A DNA stretch of 64,000 bases from Paratrimastix pyriformis (Eukaryota; Preaxostyla; Paratrimastigidae), in the NCBI GenBank assembly GCA_027972325.1, contig JAPMOS010000008.1, forward strand, positions 806,001 to 870,000. The letters run 5' to 3'. Under the pieces are notes generated by a model that did no database searches, had not been told where the DNA came from, and saw nothing but the letters and a program-made list of their open reading frames with translations. A program made the position numbers and the translations under genes. Below, in pieces: positions 1-10,935 of the stretch. How positions within the stretch are numbered: position 1 is the first letter of the stretch; each line of letters starts with the position of its first letter.

Positions 1-1
1 C

Positions 2-1081
2 CGCGCCGCTGCCCCGCCCACGAGCGCCGGCCCCGAGGATCCGCTTGGCGCTGCCCAATCCGCGCCGGCGACTCCCATCCTTGCGCCTGAGGCCGCAGGC
101 GCCCCTCCGGCGCCACTGCCATCCCTTGGGCCGACCACTCCCGCGCCCCCCATGGGCCCCGCTGGGGCACCGACTGTGCCCGCGACAGCTCTCGGCGTCT
201 TCCGTGGCCCATCGGCTGGCGCTGGGGCACCGGCATTGGCACCGGCGCCAGTTCCTCCAGCCCTCGCAACCCTTCCAGCCCTTCCAGCTCCCCCGGCCCT
301 CCAGGCCCTCCCGGCCCTCCCGGCCCTCGCCTCGGCAGCCGGCCCGGTTCCAGTCTCTGGCGCTTTGCTCCAGGGCCCCGGCCCGCTTCTGGCAGGCCCC
401 CGCAATAGCAACTCGCTGCTCTACCCGCTGGCCGTGCCGGCGCCCCTGGCCAGTGTCGACTCGCTCCGGCCCGCGATGCCGGCCCCCAGCCTGCTCGCCG
501 TGGCGCAGCATCCACCGCCCCGCGGCGCGCCTTCGATCTCCCTGCCCCTGCCCCTGCCCCTGCCCCTGTCCCTGTCCCTGCCCCCGTCCCCGGACTCGGC
601 TCCGACTCCCTCCTCGGACGCCCCGAGCCCTCTCGCCACGCCCAACCCATTGGGCAGCTACACCCCTCTTGCCCCGCTCCGCTTCACCCTGACCACCGAC
701 GGGTTCCACGGGCCGCAGCCGCCCCCCACCCCGACTTCCGCAGCCGCCGCCTCCACGACCCTCCCATTTTCTCCATACGAACCCATCCCCGCACGACCAC
801 CTCGTGGCTCGGGCCTCCCTCTCCCCACAGGGGGCAGTCAGCCGCACCCGGCCCCCCGGAGGCCGCCCTCGGGGTTGAGCATGGCCCTCCCATCCCTGCT
901 GAGCTTCGAGTCCCGCGCCATGCACTCCCCACCACATGACCACAGGGGTCGCCCTTATGCCGCCGAAGAGCCTGCCCTGTCGCCATCTCGGCAGGGTCGC
1001 CTGCCCGCCCCTCCCGCTGCATCTTCCCCTCGACATCGGCACCACTCGCTTCTTCCAACATCACGCCGGGCCCTTAGATGA
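2..1081 (+). CDS. 3' end of a Pro/Ala/Ser-rich protein (5' truncated by window edge)
   Basis: An open frame runs from the first bases of the window to a TGA at 1079-1081, so this is the C-terminal part of a gene that starts upstream. About 359 residues are visible, dominated by Pro, Ala, Ser and Leu, with runs such as PLPLPLPLPLSLSL (bases 541-590) and no recognisable domain. The extreme C-terminus is more mixed, with His and Arg clusters. It ends 115 bp before the start codon of the next gene on the same strand. Low-complexity reading frames are cheap in such GC-rich DNA, so part of this could be intron or 3' UTR; the drop in GC just after it supports a gene boundary here. Confidence 0.4.
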   Translation, partial: RAAAPPTSAGPEDPLGAAQSAPATPILAPEAAGAPPAPLPSLGPTTPAPPMGPAGAPTVPATALGVFRGPSAGAGAPALAPAPVPPALATLPALPAPPALQALPALPALASAAGPVPVSGALLQGPGPLLAGPRNSNSLLYPLAVPAPLASVDSLRPAMPAPSLLAVAQHPPPRGAPSISLPLPLPLPLSLSLPPSPDSAPTPSSDAPSPLATPNPLGSYTPLAPLRFTLTTDGFHGPQPPPTPTSAAAASTTLPFSPYEPIPARPPRGSGLPLPTGGSQPHPAPRRPPSGLSMALPSLLSFESRAMHSPPHDHRGRPYAAEEPALSPSRQGRLPAPPAASSPRHRHHSLLPTSRRALR

Positions 1082-1196
1082 TTCTCGTGGGCGGCGGTTG
1101 TGTTGGAGGCTCGCGTGGGCGTTCTCCACCGAATGCGTACGGTTTCTCTTTGACAGTATTCATGTCTCCCACACCCTCGGCGAGGCTGCTATTCGG

Positions 1197-3842
1197 ATGG
1201 AAAACCCTTTTTGTTGTGATGATGAAAAAAAGGGAAGCGAGAGTCAGCCTTCACGCAACGAATCCGGAAGTGGAAAGGTTCAGCAATCTTCAACTTCAAC
1301 GCCAGCGACTCGGTCGATCGATGATACCAATACACTCTTCTCGGAGTCTCTCTTCACGGAGGTCACAAAAGCGGCCACCTTGGAAGTTTGTCTGGCAGCC
1401 CTGAACCCGGCCCTCGCCAAGATCGAGGCCATGTTCCATGTCACCACCGAAGGGGCCCCGGTCCCGCCCCAGTTCCTCGAGCCGCTTGCCCGGCGGTGGT
1501 GCGCCATCTGCGGGCCCTGGGCAGGCGGAGTCCTCCACTTCTTGGTGGCCGACCCATCGCCGTTGGCTCCGGGTCAGGTGGGGCCCGTGAGCAGCTGCGT
1601 GGGGGCGCTTGATCGGATCTCGACCAAAGTCGGGGCCGCCTCGGGCCGGGTCTGCCTCTGCCTCTGCCTCTGCCTCTGCCTCTGCCTCTGTCTCTGCTCT
1701 GCCTCTGCCTCTGCGATCGACTGACCCGACTCGGGGGCTGCGGCTGGGCCGGCCGGCGCAGGGTTTGATGCCGCTGGTGCCCTCGTCGGCCTCCGCCTGG
1801 GTTGGCCTCTTCACCGAGGTCTACAAGCGCCGCGGTCAGCTGGAGGCGACCCTGAGGCCCACCCTGCAGGCCCGCCACCTGCCATCGCCCTTCGAGCCGC
1901 CCCTCTCGTGCCCTCCTTCAAGGCTGCCTCCCTCCTGACACGTCCCCTCCACTCCCGCTCGTTCCAGGCCGCCTACATCCGAGCCCTGGGCAGCGGGCTG
2001 CAGTGCGAGCCCACATTCGACGAGTCCGCCGCCCGCCTCACGCGGCTCCTGCTGAACGCCCCCGACGTCGCCCCAGCCCCTGCCCCAGCCCCTGCCGCCA
2101 CTGCCACTGCCACTGCCACGTCTGATGCGGCCAAGGGCGCCGCGGGAACGGCCGAGCCCGGCCCCGGTCCGCAAGAGACACGGCACTGTCATCGACCGCC
2201 GCCCAGCGGCTCCCCTTGGTGCGGCCTCCCTGTGCCTTGGCCCTCCTCCCCGCCGCTCATTGGCCTTGGCCCCGCTGCCCTTGTCCCCCTCCCCGTCCCC
2301 CCTGCTGCCCCTGCCACACCTGCCGGGCGCAGAGCCGCTGGATCTCAGCGAGTGCGGCTGGGCCTCGGCCGGGGTGACGTGCGCCTTCGGGGTGCTGGGG
2401 CCCTCGCCCCTGTGCCACGAGCAGCCCGGCGGGGTGGACTACCCGACCCGAGTGGCCCGCGACCTGGCGCCCCTGTGCACCTGGCTGGGCCCGGGTTCCT
2501 CGGGCGGCTCGGCGCCGTCCCTGGGGCCCCTGACGGCCCACCTGCGGGCCCTGGGCAGGCGTCAGGCCCTGCTTTCGGCGGCCCTCTGCAAGTCCGCCCC
2601 TGCTGCTCGGCCTGCCGGCCTGCCGGCGTGGGGTGGCCTCTCTCGAACGGGCAGGGAGTCGTCCCCCACCAGCACCCGGCTCATCATCCCCTCTGTGCTC
2701 TCCTCGCCCGCAGGCTGCACTGCTTCCCGCTCTCGTGCCAGCAGCTCCTGCTGGCCCTGTCGCAGCCCTTCCTCGTCCATGCGGTCGTCACTTCGGGTGC
2801 GCCCGGGCCCGCCCAGCCCGCAGCCTCGCAGGCCCTCCCCAAGCAGGCCGCCCCGGGCCAGCAGCCGCCCGCTGCAGGGGCCCCCGCTCCATCGATGGCG
2901 TCGAAACCCGCCGGGTCGCCGGCACCCGCAAAACCATCCGCAACAGGCCCCGCAAAACCTGCCTCCGCGTCTCCCGCGAAGCCCTCCGCGGCGGCTCCCG
3001 CAAGACCCGCCTCCTCCCCGACAGCACCCACAAAGCCGCCAGCACCCGCAAAACCGAGCGCCCCCTCGCCCTCACCGGCTGCTTCCCCTCGGTCCTCTCA
3101 GCCGGTCGGGGCGGCCTCGGCCCCCTCCTCCTTCCCCGCCCTGCCGGCCAAGCGGGCCGCCGAACCCGGCCGGGTCTCGCAGCAGCCGAGCGCCCGCCCT
3201 CGGCAGGAGCCCTCCCCCCGGGGGCAGTCCGACCAGCCGGTGGTCATCAAGGGCTCCCGGGCCACGACCACCATAACCACCACCCCCAGCGGCCACCTGG
3301 TCATCGCCAGCACCACCAAGCCGGCCGGCCCCGCCAGGCCGCCCGCCGGGCCGCCCGAGGGCGCCCGGGCATCGGGCCCCCATCCGCCGCCCCATCAACA
3401 CGGTCGTGCCTCTGAGAAGGAGAGCCCCAAGGCCCGTGGGCCCCCCCCAGCCCCCCCGGCCCGCGAGCAGGCCATGGCCGCGGCCCGGATGGCCATCAAC
3501 TACCTCCGCGGTGCCCCCCAGCCGCTCCTGCCGCCCGCACCGGGGCCGGTGGCCCCGCTCGGCATGCCCCCTCCCAGCCTCATGTACTCCCAGCCTCCCC
3601 CCCCTGCGAGCTATCCCTTCCCGGCCCCGCCGAGCGATCTTTCCCGGCTGCCCCCGCCACCACCGCCCCCTTACGGGCAGCCAGCTGTCATGCCGGCCCC
3701 CATGGCGTCACAGCCACCATTTGCCTCGATGCCATTTGCGGGGCCGTCATCATATGGCTTTCCCCAACCGCAACCGCAACAGGTCCCTTTCTATCCACAA
3801 TATGGGCAACTCCAGCCGGGGCTTCGGCCATTCTTCAGATGA
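1197..3842 (+). CDS. unrecognised Pro/Ala-rich protein, multi-exon
   Basis: I do not recognise the family. The ATG at 1197 (MENPFCCDDEKKG) sits in an AT-richer island, as other starts in this window do. Exon 1 reads to about 1626 (...ALDRISTK) and is followed by a GTCGGG donor and an intron holding a CTCTGC repeat. Later exon pieces read GLMPLVPSSASAWVGLFTE (from about 1762), AAYIRALGSGLQCEPTFDES (from about 1969), EPLDLSECGWASAGVTCAFG (from about 2333) and FPLSCQQLLLALSQPFLVHA (from about 2724). The last 300 residues are low complexity: PAKPSA-type repeats (2920-3080), then a Pro/Tyr/Gln-rich tail rich in PPP that stops at 3842. The tail resembles disordered RNA-binding or actin-associated proteins only in composition. 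Strand, start and stop are well supported; internal splice sites are approximate. Confidence 0.6.
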
Positions 3843-3983
3843 CATGCGGAGCTTTTAAACGGACTCGGACATTCCCGAGTTCGTCGTTTTTGGTTGATTC
3901 GCCCTGTTTTCGGATGTTGTTTGACAGCGGCGTCACTTTCCAGCGTACTTGCCACCATCTTTGTGGAGCTCACTTTGAACACA

Positions 3984-5174
3984 ATGGCCGAAGCAGCGAA
4001 ACCGAAGGCTCTGATCCTTGGTCAGGAATCTGGTGTTTTCTTTTCTCATGGCATTTTATCTTCGATTTTTATTTTTTTTTGCATGGCGTTTATGTGCCTG
4101 AATTCTTGAACCAACAGGTGGCATGGGTTTCATTGGTCGCCATCTTGTGAAGTATTTGGTCGATAATAATTGCTGCTCGAAGATCCGCATCGTTGATAAG
4201 GCCATCCCTGAAACCGCCTCGTGGTCCGAGCCTTTCATTGCCTATCTCAGGAACCCCATCGTTGAACGTATGCAAGCTTCGCTTGCACAGCCGGGTCTGT
4301 TTTGTCTTATTGGAACCACGTTCAGATACCACATTCCTGCGCACTTTTTAGCTGGTCTTGCTCGGGCCTTCAACGGAGATCATTTCGACTTTATTTTCCA
4401 TCTTGCTGCCGAGACTCGTTTCGGCCAGAATGAAGGCGTTTACAAGCAGTTCGTCCTCGATCTTGCAGTCTCTGTTGGCCAGGCTGCGGCTCAGCACCAA
4501 CCGCGCCGCTTCATCTACGTTTCTACCGCTCAAGTTTATGACGAATCTCGGTCTCCCGCCCGCGAGAACTCCAAGATCAAGCCATGGACACTTCTTGCGA
4601 AGTTTGCCGCTCAGGCTGAAACTGCTCTTCGTGGCATTTCGTCTGTGTCAATTTGCCAAACCCACTGATTTTTTTTGGCCCTGTGGCCCTTTTTTTCCCC
4701 AGTGGTCTTCCCATGGTCATCGTCCGCCCTGCGGTCGTTTATGGCCCTGCCGATGTCTTCGGCCTGAGTCTGTCGTCCGACCATCATTTCCCAGGGAATC
4801 ATCATCCTCCTCTGCACATACGTCCTGCCCGACAGCCCCTCGCCTGATCTGTGGGGCCGTGTACAAGCACCTGAACCAGCCCATGAAGCTTCTCTGGTCG
4901 GGCGACCTGAAGCTGAACACGGTCCACGTGCGCGATGTGGTGGCGGCCCTGTGGCATCTCACCGCGAACGGTGCCGATGGCGAGGTCTACAACTTGGCCG
5001 ACAAGAACGACACCGGTCGGTCCCCGTCCCGCCGCCCTCACCACTCACCATTCGCCATTCGCATTCGCCCATCGCAGACCAGGAGAAGATCAACCAGATC
5101 CTCTCGGTCCTCTTCCGCATCGAGACCGGTTTCGCCGGCAGCGCCATGTCGCACCTTGCCCAGGTCGGTCCCCC

Positions 5175-5206
<32 letters not shown>

Positions 5207-5681
5207 AGGGTGGGATGGGTGAGGCGGACTGGCCATCATGCGGTTTGATCCGACTGGTGGCGTTGGTTGGGGTGGGCGCAGCTGAACATGAAGAACGCCG
5301 TGGCGAGCATCAACGACATGCACACCCAGCCCTGGTCGGACATGCTCCGGGCCAGCCACATCGAGAACTCGCCCCTCACCCCCTTCCTGGACCAGGAGCT
5401 GCTCTACAACAACTCTCTCTGCGTGGAGGGCTCCAAGATCGAGCAAACCGGCTTCCACTACCAGCACCCCGTCGTCCGTGTTGAGCCTTTACGCCGGCTC
5501 CCCCCTGACCTCTGCCTTCTCTGCCTTGTAGGTCACTCCCGGCCTCGTCAAGGAGGTGGTCGACGCCTATATCGTCCAGGGCCTTTTCCCCATGCCCGCG
5601 GGTTGGTTCCTCCCCGCTGGTATGAGCGCTCCCACCCCCGCGACCGCCGCCGCCGCCGCCGCGACCGCCCCTTCTTCCTAA
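3984..5681 (+). CDS. NAD-dependent epimerase/dehydratase-like enzyme (extended SDR)
   Basis: Eight exons join cleanly: 3984-4020, 4118-4294, 4352-4640, 4703-4767, 4836-5015, 5078-5163, 5282-5470, 5532-5681, giving 1173 nt, 390 residues and a TAA stop. The N-terminus has the Rossmann dinucleotide loop GGMGFIG (split by intron 1), then FHLAAETRFGQ and the SDR catalytic region with YVSTAQVYDES, followed by VRPAVVYGP, GLTPRLICGAVYK, LNTVHVRDVVAALWH and EVYNLADKNDTDQ. Such proteins bind NAD(P) and act on sugar-nucleotide or sterol-like substrates; the substrate cannot be told here. Donors are GTCAGG, GTCTGT (three times), GTCGGT (twice) and GTCGTC. The intron at 5164-5281 contains a run of about 39 C. 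GC content rises sharply from exon 3 onward. The C-terminus is Ala/Thr-rich. Confidence 0.9.
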
Positions 5682-6029
5682 ACCCCCAATATCGGGCGCA
5701 TCCCCCCAATAGCCTTTTCCGTCGTTTTCCCGTTTGTATTGCGTATTGCATTTTGTGTTCTGAGCATTCCAATGGCTTGATTCTCGTTCTTTTTTTCTTG
5801 ATGTTTTTTGCCTTCGACTTTCATCCCCGTTCGTCTCGCAAGATGTCAGATCATCCAAGGTCCGGGGGAGGAACAAGAAGCTGAGTGTTCATGCCATCTG
5901 GGTGGACGGGCACCTGCCGATGGGTGCATCGACATCTCCCCCCTGGGCGCCTGTTACCCCACTCCAGGTTTCCGGTCCCTATCTCAAGGCCCCCGTAGGT
6001 TCCTGTCCCAAACATCCACTCCTCACGGA
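5682..6029. other. intergenic spacer / promoter region of the CCR4-like gene
   Basis: This is the 348-bp stretch between two same-strand genes. It is AT-richer than the flanking coding DNA, with T-runs around 5783-5812, typical of the 5' regions of genes in this window. A short ATG frame at 5842 stops at once, and I see no convincing extra coding exon, although a small 5' spliced exon for the downstream gene cannot be excluded. Confidence 0.4.
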
Positions 6030-9000
6030 ATGGGGCAGGATTACAGCAAACAATTAGCTGGTGTTTTTCCAGCAAATTATCAATTACCTGACCCACAGGA
6101 GGGGATCGAAATTGGTCTTCCCCCCAAATTAAAACAGTACGGTCACTTCCATGTGCGATGGTCGAAGAAGTCCGGAGCTTCTCAAAGCTGGATCCCTGTC
6201 GGACAAGGATTGTCTGGAATTTTGCTGCTTGTTGGCTCTTATTTGACGGCTATTCAGATTCTACACCCCAACGCAGGCCGATATCGGAGATTCTATCCGT
6301 TGCGATGTTGAGGTTTTACTGGCTCCTCCCAAGACGCCAACTGCTCCCAAAGTTCCCTCAAGATTTCCCGGTCCGGTCCTTTTCTGGTCCGTTCTCAACC
6401 TTGTCTCGCGCAGGTCCCGGGTTGGGTCGGCGCCGCTACAATTACATGAAGGCCCACCTCCCCGAAAGCCAACTCGTGCGGCTCGAGCAACTGGTTCTGA
6501 TGCAGCAGGTGTGTATGGGCGCCCATTACGTGTGACTATCGCCCCCCCTCACACCCCGCCCACCCCGCAGCCCAACGCGCCCCCATCGCCGCTGGCGCCG
6601 TTCTGTCTGGACATGGGGCGGGACGACCCGGTGATCTTGGCCACCTCTGTGGATCTTGCGGCCCTGGAGAACATGCTGCCCCTCAGTGCGTCCTCGCTCG
6701 GGTCCTCGGGGGCCGGCCCCGCCACGACCGGCGCGGAAGCCGGCAAGCCGAGCGGCGAAAGCAGCCTCTGTGTGGGCGGGGCCACCTCCTGGACGGGCGG
6801 CCTGGCGGCCCCTTCGGGGGAGGACGACGGCCTGACCGGGGAGGACCCGGACATCTGGGAGATCACGGCACCGCTGGCATCCTTCTGCACCGCCCAACCC
6901 GTTCGCCCCCGTCCGTTCCCAGGCCCAGGCCCTAGGTGCCCCCCGTCGCTCGCCGACCTCCCCGGTTGCATCCTCACGCATTCTCCCACCATCACGCGTG
7001 CGCACGGACACACACACACACGTGCGCACGGACTAGTGGCTCCTCTGGTGCCGTTGCGGCCGCTGGTGGCTCCGCTGGGGACCATCGATGACGAGCCCGC
7101 CATCGCCGACGGTCTGCTGTGCGCTCCGTCGTCGCGCCTCGCGCCTCACCCAGTGACACCTCCGGGCACCGGGGGGCAGAGCACATCTCGGTGCTGACCT
7201 GGAACTGCCTGGCGCCCGTCTTTATGCCCGCTCTGGGGCCCCGGGAGGCCGCCTGGCCCTACCGGCGCGCCCTGCTGGTGCGGGAGCTGCTCCGGTACCG
7301 GCCCGACGTGATCTGCCTGCAGGAGGTCATGCCCGAGCACTTCGAGGAGCTGGCCCGGGACCTCTTCGTCCTGTACAACGGCTTCTTCGCCCGCAACCCG
7401 GTCCCCGAGCAGGTCCTCGGCCTGGCAACCTTCTTCCGCAAGGCCAAGTCCGCCCCCGGCCCAGTTCCCCCTGGGATCGCGGGGGATAGTGGAAAGGGAG
7501 GTGACAACCCCTGCATCGGCTCGGCCCCCTCATTGGCGTTGTTGGCGTGCCGGTGTGGGGGCGGCAGGTACCGACTGGCCGACCACAAGTACGTCGACTA
7601 CAACGGCCCCATCCGGAGGTCCGCCTCCAAGGACATCCCCGCCCTCAACCGCATGGTCTGCTGCCCCGCCTGACCGGCCTCCCCCGCTTTCCCTCGCTTT
7701 CCCCTGCTTTCAGGCCCAGATCGGCCCCTTTTCCTTTCCGGGTGCCTTCCCTTCGTCGTCTCACCGCCCATGCCGCAGATCACGGGGAACGTGGGCCTGG
7801 TCCTGGCCCTGGAGCGGCGCCTGCCCGCGAGCCGCCAGGGCCTGTCCTACTACTCCGGCTACTACGGCTCCTCCAGCGCAGCCCCCGCCCCTGCGGCAGC
7901 CGCCCCGGCCACCGAGGCCCCTGTCGCGGCCACCTTCGCCACGGGGTCCCTCGCCGCCGCCACGGCGACCTCGCCCGGCGCCGCCGCGGCCCGTGAAGTC
8001 TCCCCCCCACCCGCCTACGCGGCCCCGGCCCCCGCTGCTGCTGCGGCGACCAGCTCGGCGGACAGCCACGCCCCATCCTCGCCCTCCTCTCCCCCGCCGC
8101 CAGCAGCAGAGCATCCCCCGGCACCCGCTGCCTCTGCCGCCCCCGCAGCAGCCCCCGCCGCTCCTCCGGCCACCGCCCGATCTGCCCCCGCCGGGGCCGC
8201 CCCCGACCCGGCCGCCCAGCCCAGCGCCGCGACCGATGCCACGGCTCCATCGCAACCTCCTCCTGCCCAGACGCAGGCCCCCTCGGCACAGACGCAGGCC
8301 CCCTCAGCACAGACGCAGGCCCACTCAGCACAGACGCAGGCCCCCTCGGCACAGACGCAGGCCCCCTCAGCACAGACGCAGGCCCCCTCAGCACAGACGC
8401 AGGCCCCCTCAGCACAGACGCAGGCCCCACCACCCGCGGTGACGCGGCCCGCCCAGGGGTACACCCCCGCTCCCGCGATGGGCGCTGGCGCGGGCACGGG
8501 CGCCGTGGGGGTCACGGGGCCTGGCCGCTACTACCCGTACCGGGACCCCCTCGAGAGGCGCATCCTGGTGGCCAACACTCAGCTCGCCTGCGGCCCCGCC
8601 GCGGCCGATGTGCGGGTCTTCCAGGCCTACATCCTGGCCCACACCATCAGGCGCATGCAGTCGACCTCCCCCATCCACGAGGTCCGTCGTCACGCCCGCC
8701 CCCGCCCCCCCACCCCTCCGCACACACCCGACGGGCACAGGGGTGGGGCGGGTGGACGGCGGTCCGAGCGAGGACTCACCGCCCTGCTCCCTCTGTGCCG
8801 CCCTGCTCCCTCTGTGCCGCCCTGCTCCCTCTGTGCCGCCCGGGTTTGGCTCCCGTCTCGCAGGGGCCGCCGGTGGTCCTCTGCGGGGACTTCAACTGCT
8901 CCGCCACGGCCGTCCCACCCGCCCCGGCCGCCCAGGGGCCGCGCCACCCGGTCCTGCCGGGGCCGATGCAGCTGCTGCTGGGGCGGAACATCGCCAGCAC

Positions 9001-9418
9001 GCACCCCGACCTGGCCCGCAGCCCCTCCCTGCACGCCTTCCTGGCGGCCCCGGCCCACCCGGACCCCATCGACCTGCTCAGCAGCCAGCTGGAGGGCGTC
9101 GCCCTTGACCCCCCGCCCGCGGCCACCCCCCTGCCGCCCCTCTCGCCGCCCCCGTCCCCGACCGCGACCCCCGGGTCCCCGGCCGGGGGCGGTCAGCCGG
9201 GCCGGGAGGAGGCCCGCGAGGGGTGGCTGCGCAAGTCCCTCGCCCGGTCGCTCATCCCCCTTGACGAGGCCGCGGCCGGGCCCCTGGTGGCGCCCCTGCG
9301 CACCGAACCCATGGCCGCCGGGCCGGGCACACAGCCGGTGGTGCTCCTCAAGCAGCCCCTCGCCCTCCGGTCCGCCCGCCCAGCCCGAACCACCCCGAAC
9401 CCTTCCCGCCCCGGCCGA

Positions 9419-9452
<34 letters not shown>

Positions 9453-9772
9453 AGCGCTCTCGCCTGACCACCACCGCACCACCACTGGGGATCCCCGTCA
9501 GGTCGCCCTTCGAGCGGCTCCACGGGCGCGACCCGCTGCCGACCCACTGCCCGGCCCCGGGGCGGCCCCGGGTGCAGGACGTCATCCTGGGCTCGGCCAG
9601 CCTGCAGCCCCTGGCCACGCGCGAGTGGGCCGCCGCCCCGGGCGCCAACCCCAGCGCCAGTGCGAGTGAGGGGACGGCCGGGCTGGAGGTGAGCGCCCTG
9701 CCCAGCGGGTGCTTCCCCAGCGACCACCTGCCCCTGATGGCCGCCTACCACCGCTTCTGGGGCGACGACTGA
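6030..9772 (+). CDS. CCR4: CCR4-type poly(A) deadenylase (EEP nuclease)
   Basis: Ten exons give 2841 nt (946 residues): 6030-6211, 6258-6370, 6414-6508, 6571-6910, 7037-7111, 7180-7447, 7568-7655, 7779-8681, 8864-9369, 9502-9772. The nuclease domain shows SVLTWNCLAP, YRPDVICLQEV with the metal-binding Glu, IPALNRMV next to GNVGLVLALE, ILVANTQLA, VVLCGDFN and the C-terminal catalytic SDHLPLMA. Upstream lies a region (SWIPVGQG-LFYTPTQADIG) like the one found N-terminal to the nuclease in plant CCR4a/b. As part of CCR4-NOT the family shortens mRNA poly(A) tails in the cytoplasm. Odd: exon 8 carries about 240 residues of Ala/Pro/Gln-rich insertion, including a 21-bp coding repeat (QTQAPSA), placed inside the catalytic fold. 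Intron 4 contains a CA repeat, and the 6910 and 7037 borders are the least certain. The start is the first ATG of the open frame. Confidence 0.88.
8270..8430 (+). repeat. 21-bp in-frame coding minisatellite (QTQAPSA)n
   Basis: About eight near-perfect 21-bp units encode QTQAPSA (one unit reads QTQAHSA) inside the CCR4 nuclease gene. The unit length is a multiple of three, so copy-number change keeps the frame. It sits in a disordered insertion between conserved nuclease motifs. Confidence 0.85.
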
Positions 9773-10119
9773 CCGCCCATCCCCCCCCGGCACCCGTGCC
9801 CTCCCCTCCTCGCCCCCCCGGGCGCTTGCCTTTGGGGCTCTGTGAATAGCCGACCCACGGTCCCTCCCGCGAGAGGCCATCTCCGTGAGTGGGTGAAGGG
9901 GGGCTGTATAAATCGGGGGGAAGGAGGCGCGACAGGGGCAGGGAGAGACGGGGACACGACGGGTCTCACCAAACCAAACCGACAGACGCAGCCCAAGACA
10001 AGACAGCAGCGCAAGCAGAAGGACGCAGGAAGACGCGACGAGCTGAACCAGGCGAAGGAGGACGGAGCGAGACGAAGAACAAGCGGCCTCACGTCACGTC
10101 ACGACCCGCCAACCCAACG

Positions 10120-10312
10120 CAATCGGCCATCGATAAATGAGGGGATCAATCGGCCATCGATAAATGAGGGGATCAATCGGCCATCGATAAATGAGGGGAT
10201 CAATCGGCCATCGATAAATGAGGGGATCAATCGGCCATCGATAAAAATCGATAAAAAATGATCGATAAATGAGGAGATCAATCGGCCATCGATAAAATCG
10301 ATAAATGAGGGG
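10120..10312. repeat. 27-bp tandem repeat with ATCGAT core
   Basis: Five consecutive near-identical 27-bp units (each with CGGCCATCGATAAATGAGGG) are followed by two diverged ones with extra ATAAAAATCGATAAA segments. Each unit contains the palindrome ATCGAT. The array is AT-richer than its surroundings and lies between two gene 3' ends. Confidence 0.9.
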
Positions 10313-10375
10313 TGGTCGGTGAGGGAGGACGGGGAGATGGGGGTGGGGGTGGAGGGGCAGATCGATGGGTGCGGC

Positions 10376-10663
10376 TCAGATGATGCGGATGGATGTGCGG
10401 ATGGATGTGCGGATGGGGTGGATGTGCGGATGGATGTACGGATGGATGTGCGGATGGGGTGGATGTGCGGATGGGGTGGATGTGCGGATGGGGTGGATGT
10501 GCGGATGGGGTGGATGTGCGGATGGGGTGGATGTGCGGATGGGGTGGATGTGCGGATGGGGTGGATGTGCGGATGGATGTGCGGATGGATGTGCGGATGG
10601 GGTGGATGTGCGGATGGGGTGGATGTGCGGATGGATGTGCGGATGGGGTGGATGTGCGGATGA
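10376..10663. repeat. 12/17-bp tandem repeat (GATGTGCGGATG with or without GGGTG)
   Basis: About 20 units made of a 12-bp core, GATGTGCGGATG, and a 17-bp variant that adds GGGTG, mixed in an irregular order. This higher-order mixing suggests repeated slippage or unequal exchange. It reads openly in several frames, so its long apparent open frames are a by-product of the repeat. Confidence 0.9.
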
Positions 10664-10935
10664 GTGCGGCTCAGATGTTCCTGGGCCGCGGGGCGGTGAG
10701 GCGCCCCAGAGAGGCCGCCGCCCGGGAGGCGCTGGCGGGTGCGGGGGTGGTTGCGGGAGTGGATGTGGGAGTGGGTGTGGGGGAGAGTATGGAGCCCCCA
10801 GGGCCGGCGGGCGGGGCCTCGGAGGCGGCGGGGGTTGCGGGGCCCCCGGCCGTGCGGCACTCGGGGCGCCGGGCATCGGCGGGCCGGGCCGGGAGGGCGG
10901 GGGCCTGCAGCTGCCCCGCTTGGGGGGACTCACAG

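Larger units (their letters stand above)
9773..10935. other. convergent spacer between CCR4 and PP5 genes, repeat-rich
   Basis: The two flanking genes point toward each other. Apart from two tandem arrays (10120-10312 and 10376-10663), I see only GC-rich sequence with no convincing coding signal. The part next to 10936 probably contains the 3' UTR of the phosphatase gene on the minus strand, and the part just after 9772 that of the deadenylase gene. Confidence 0.5.
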
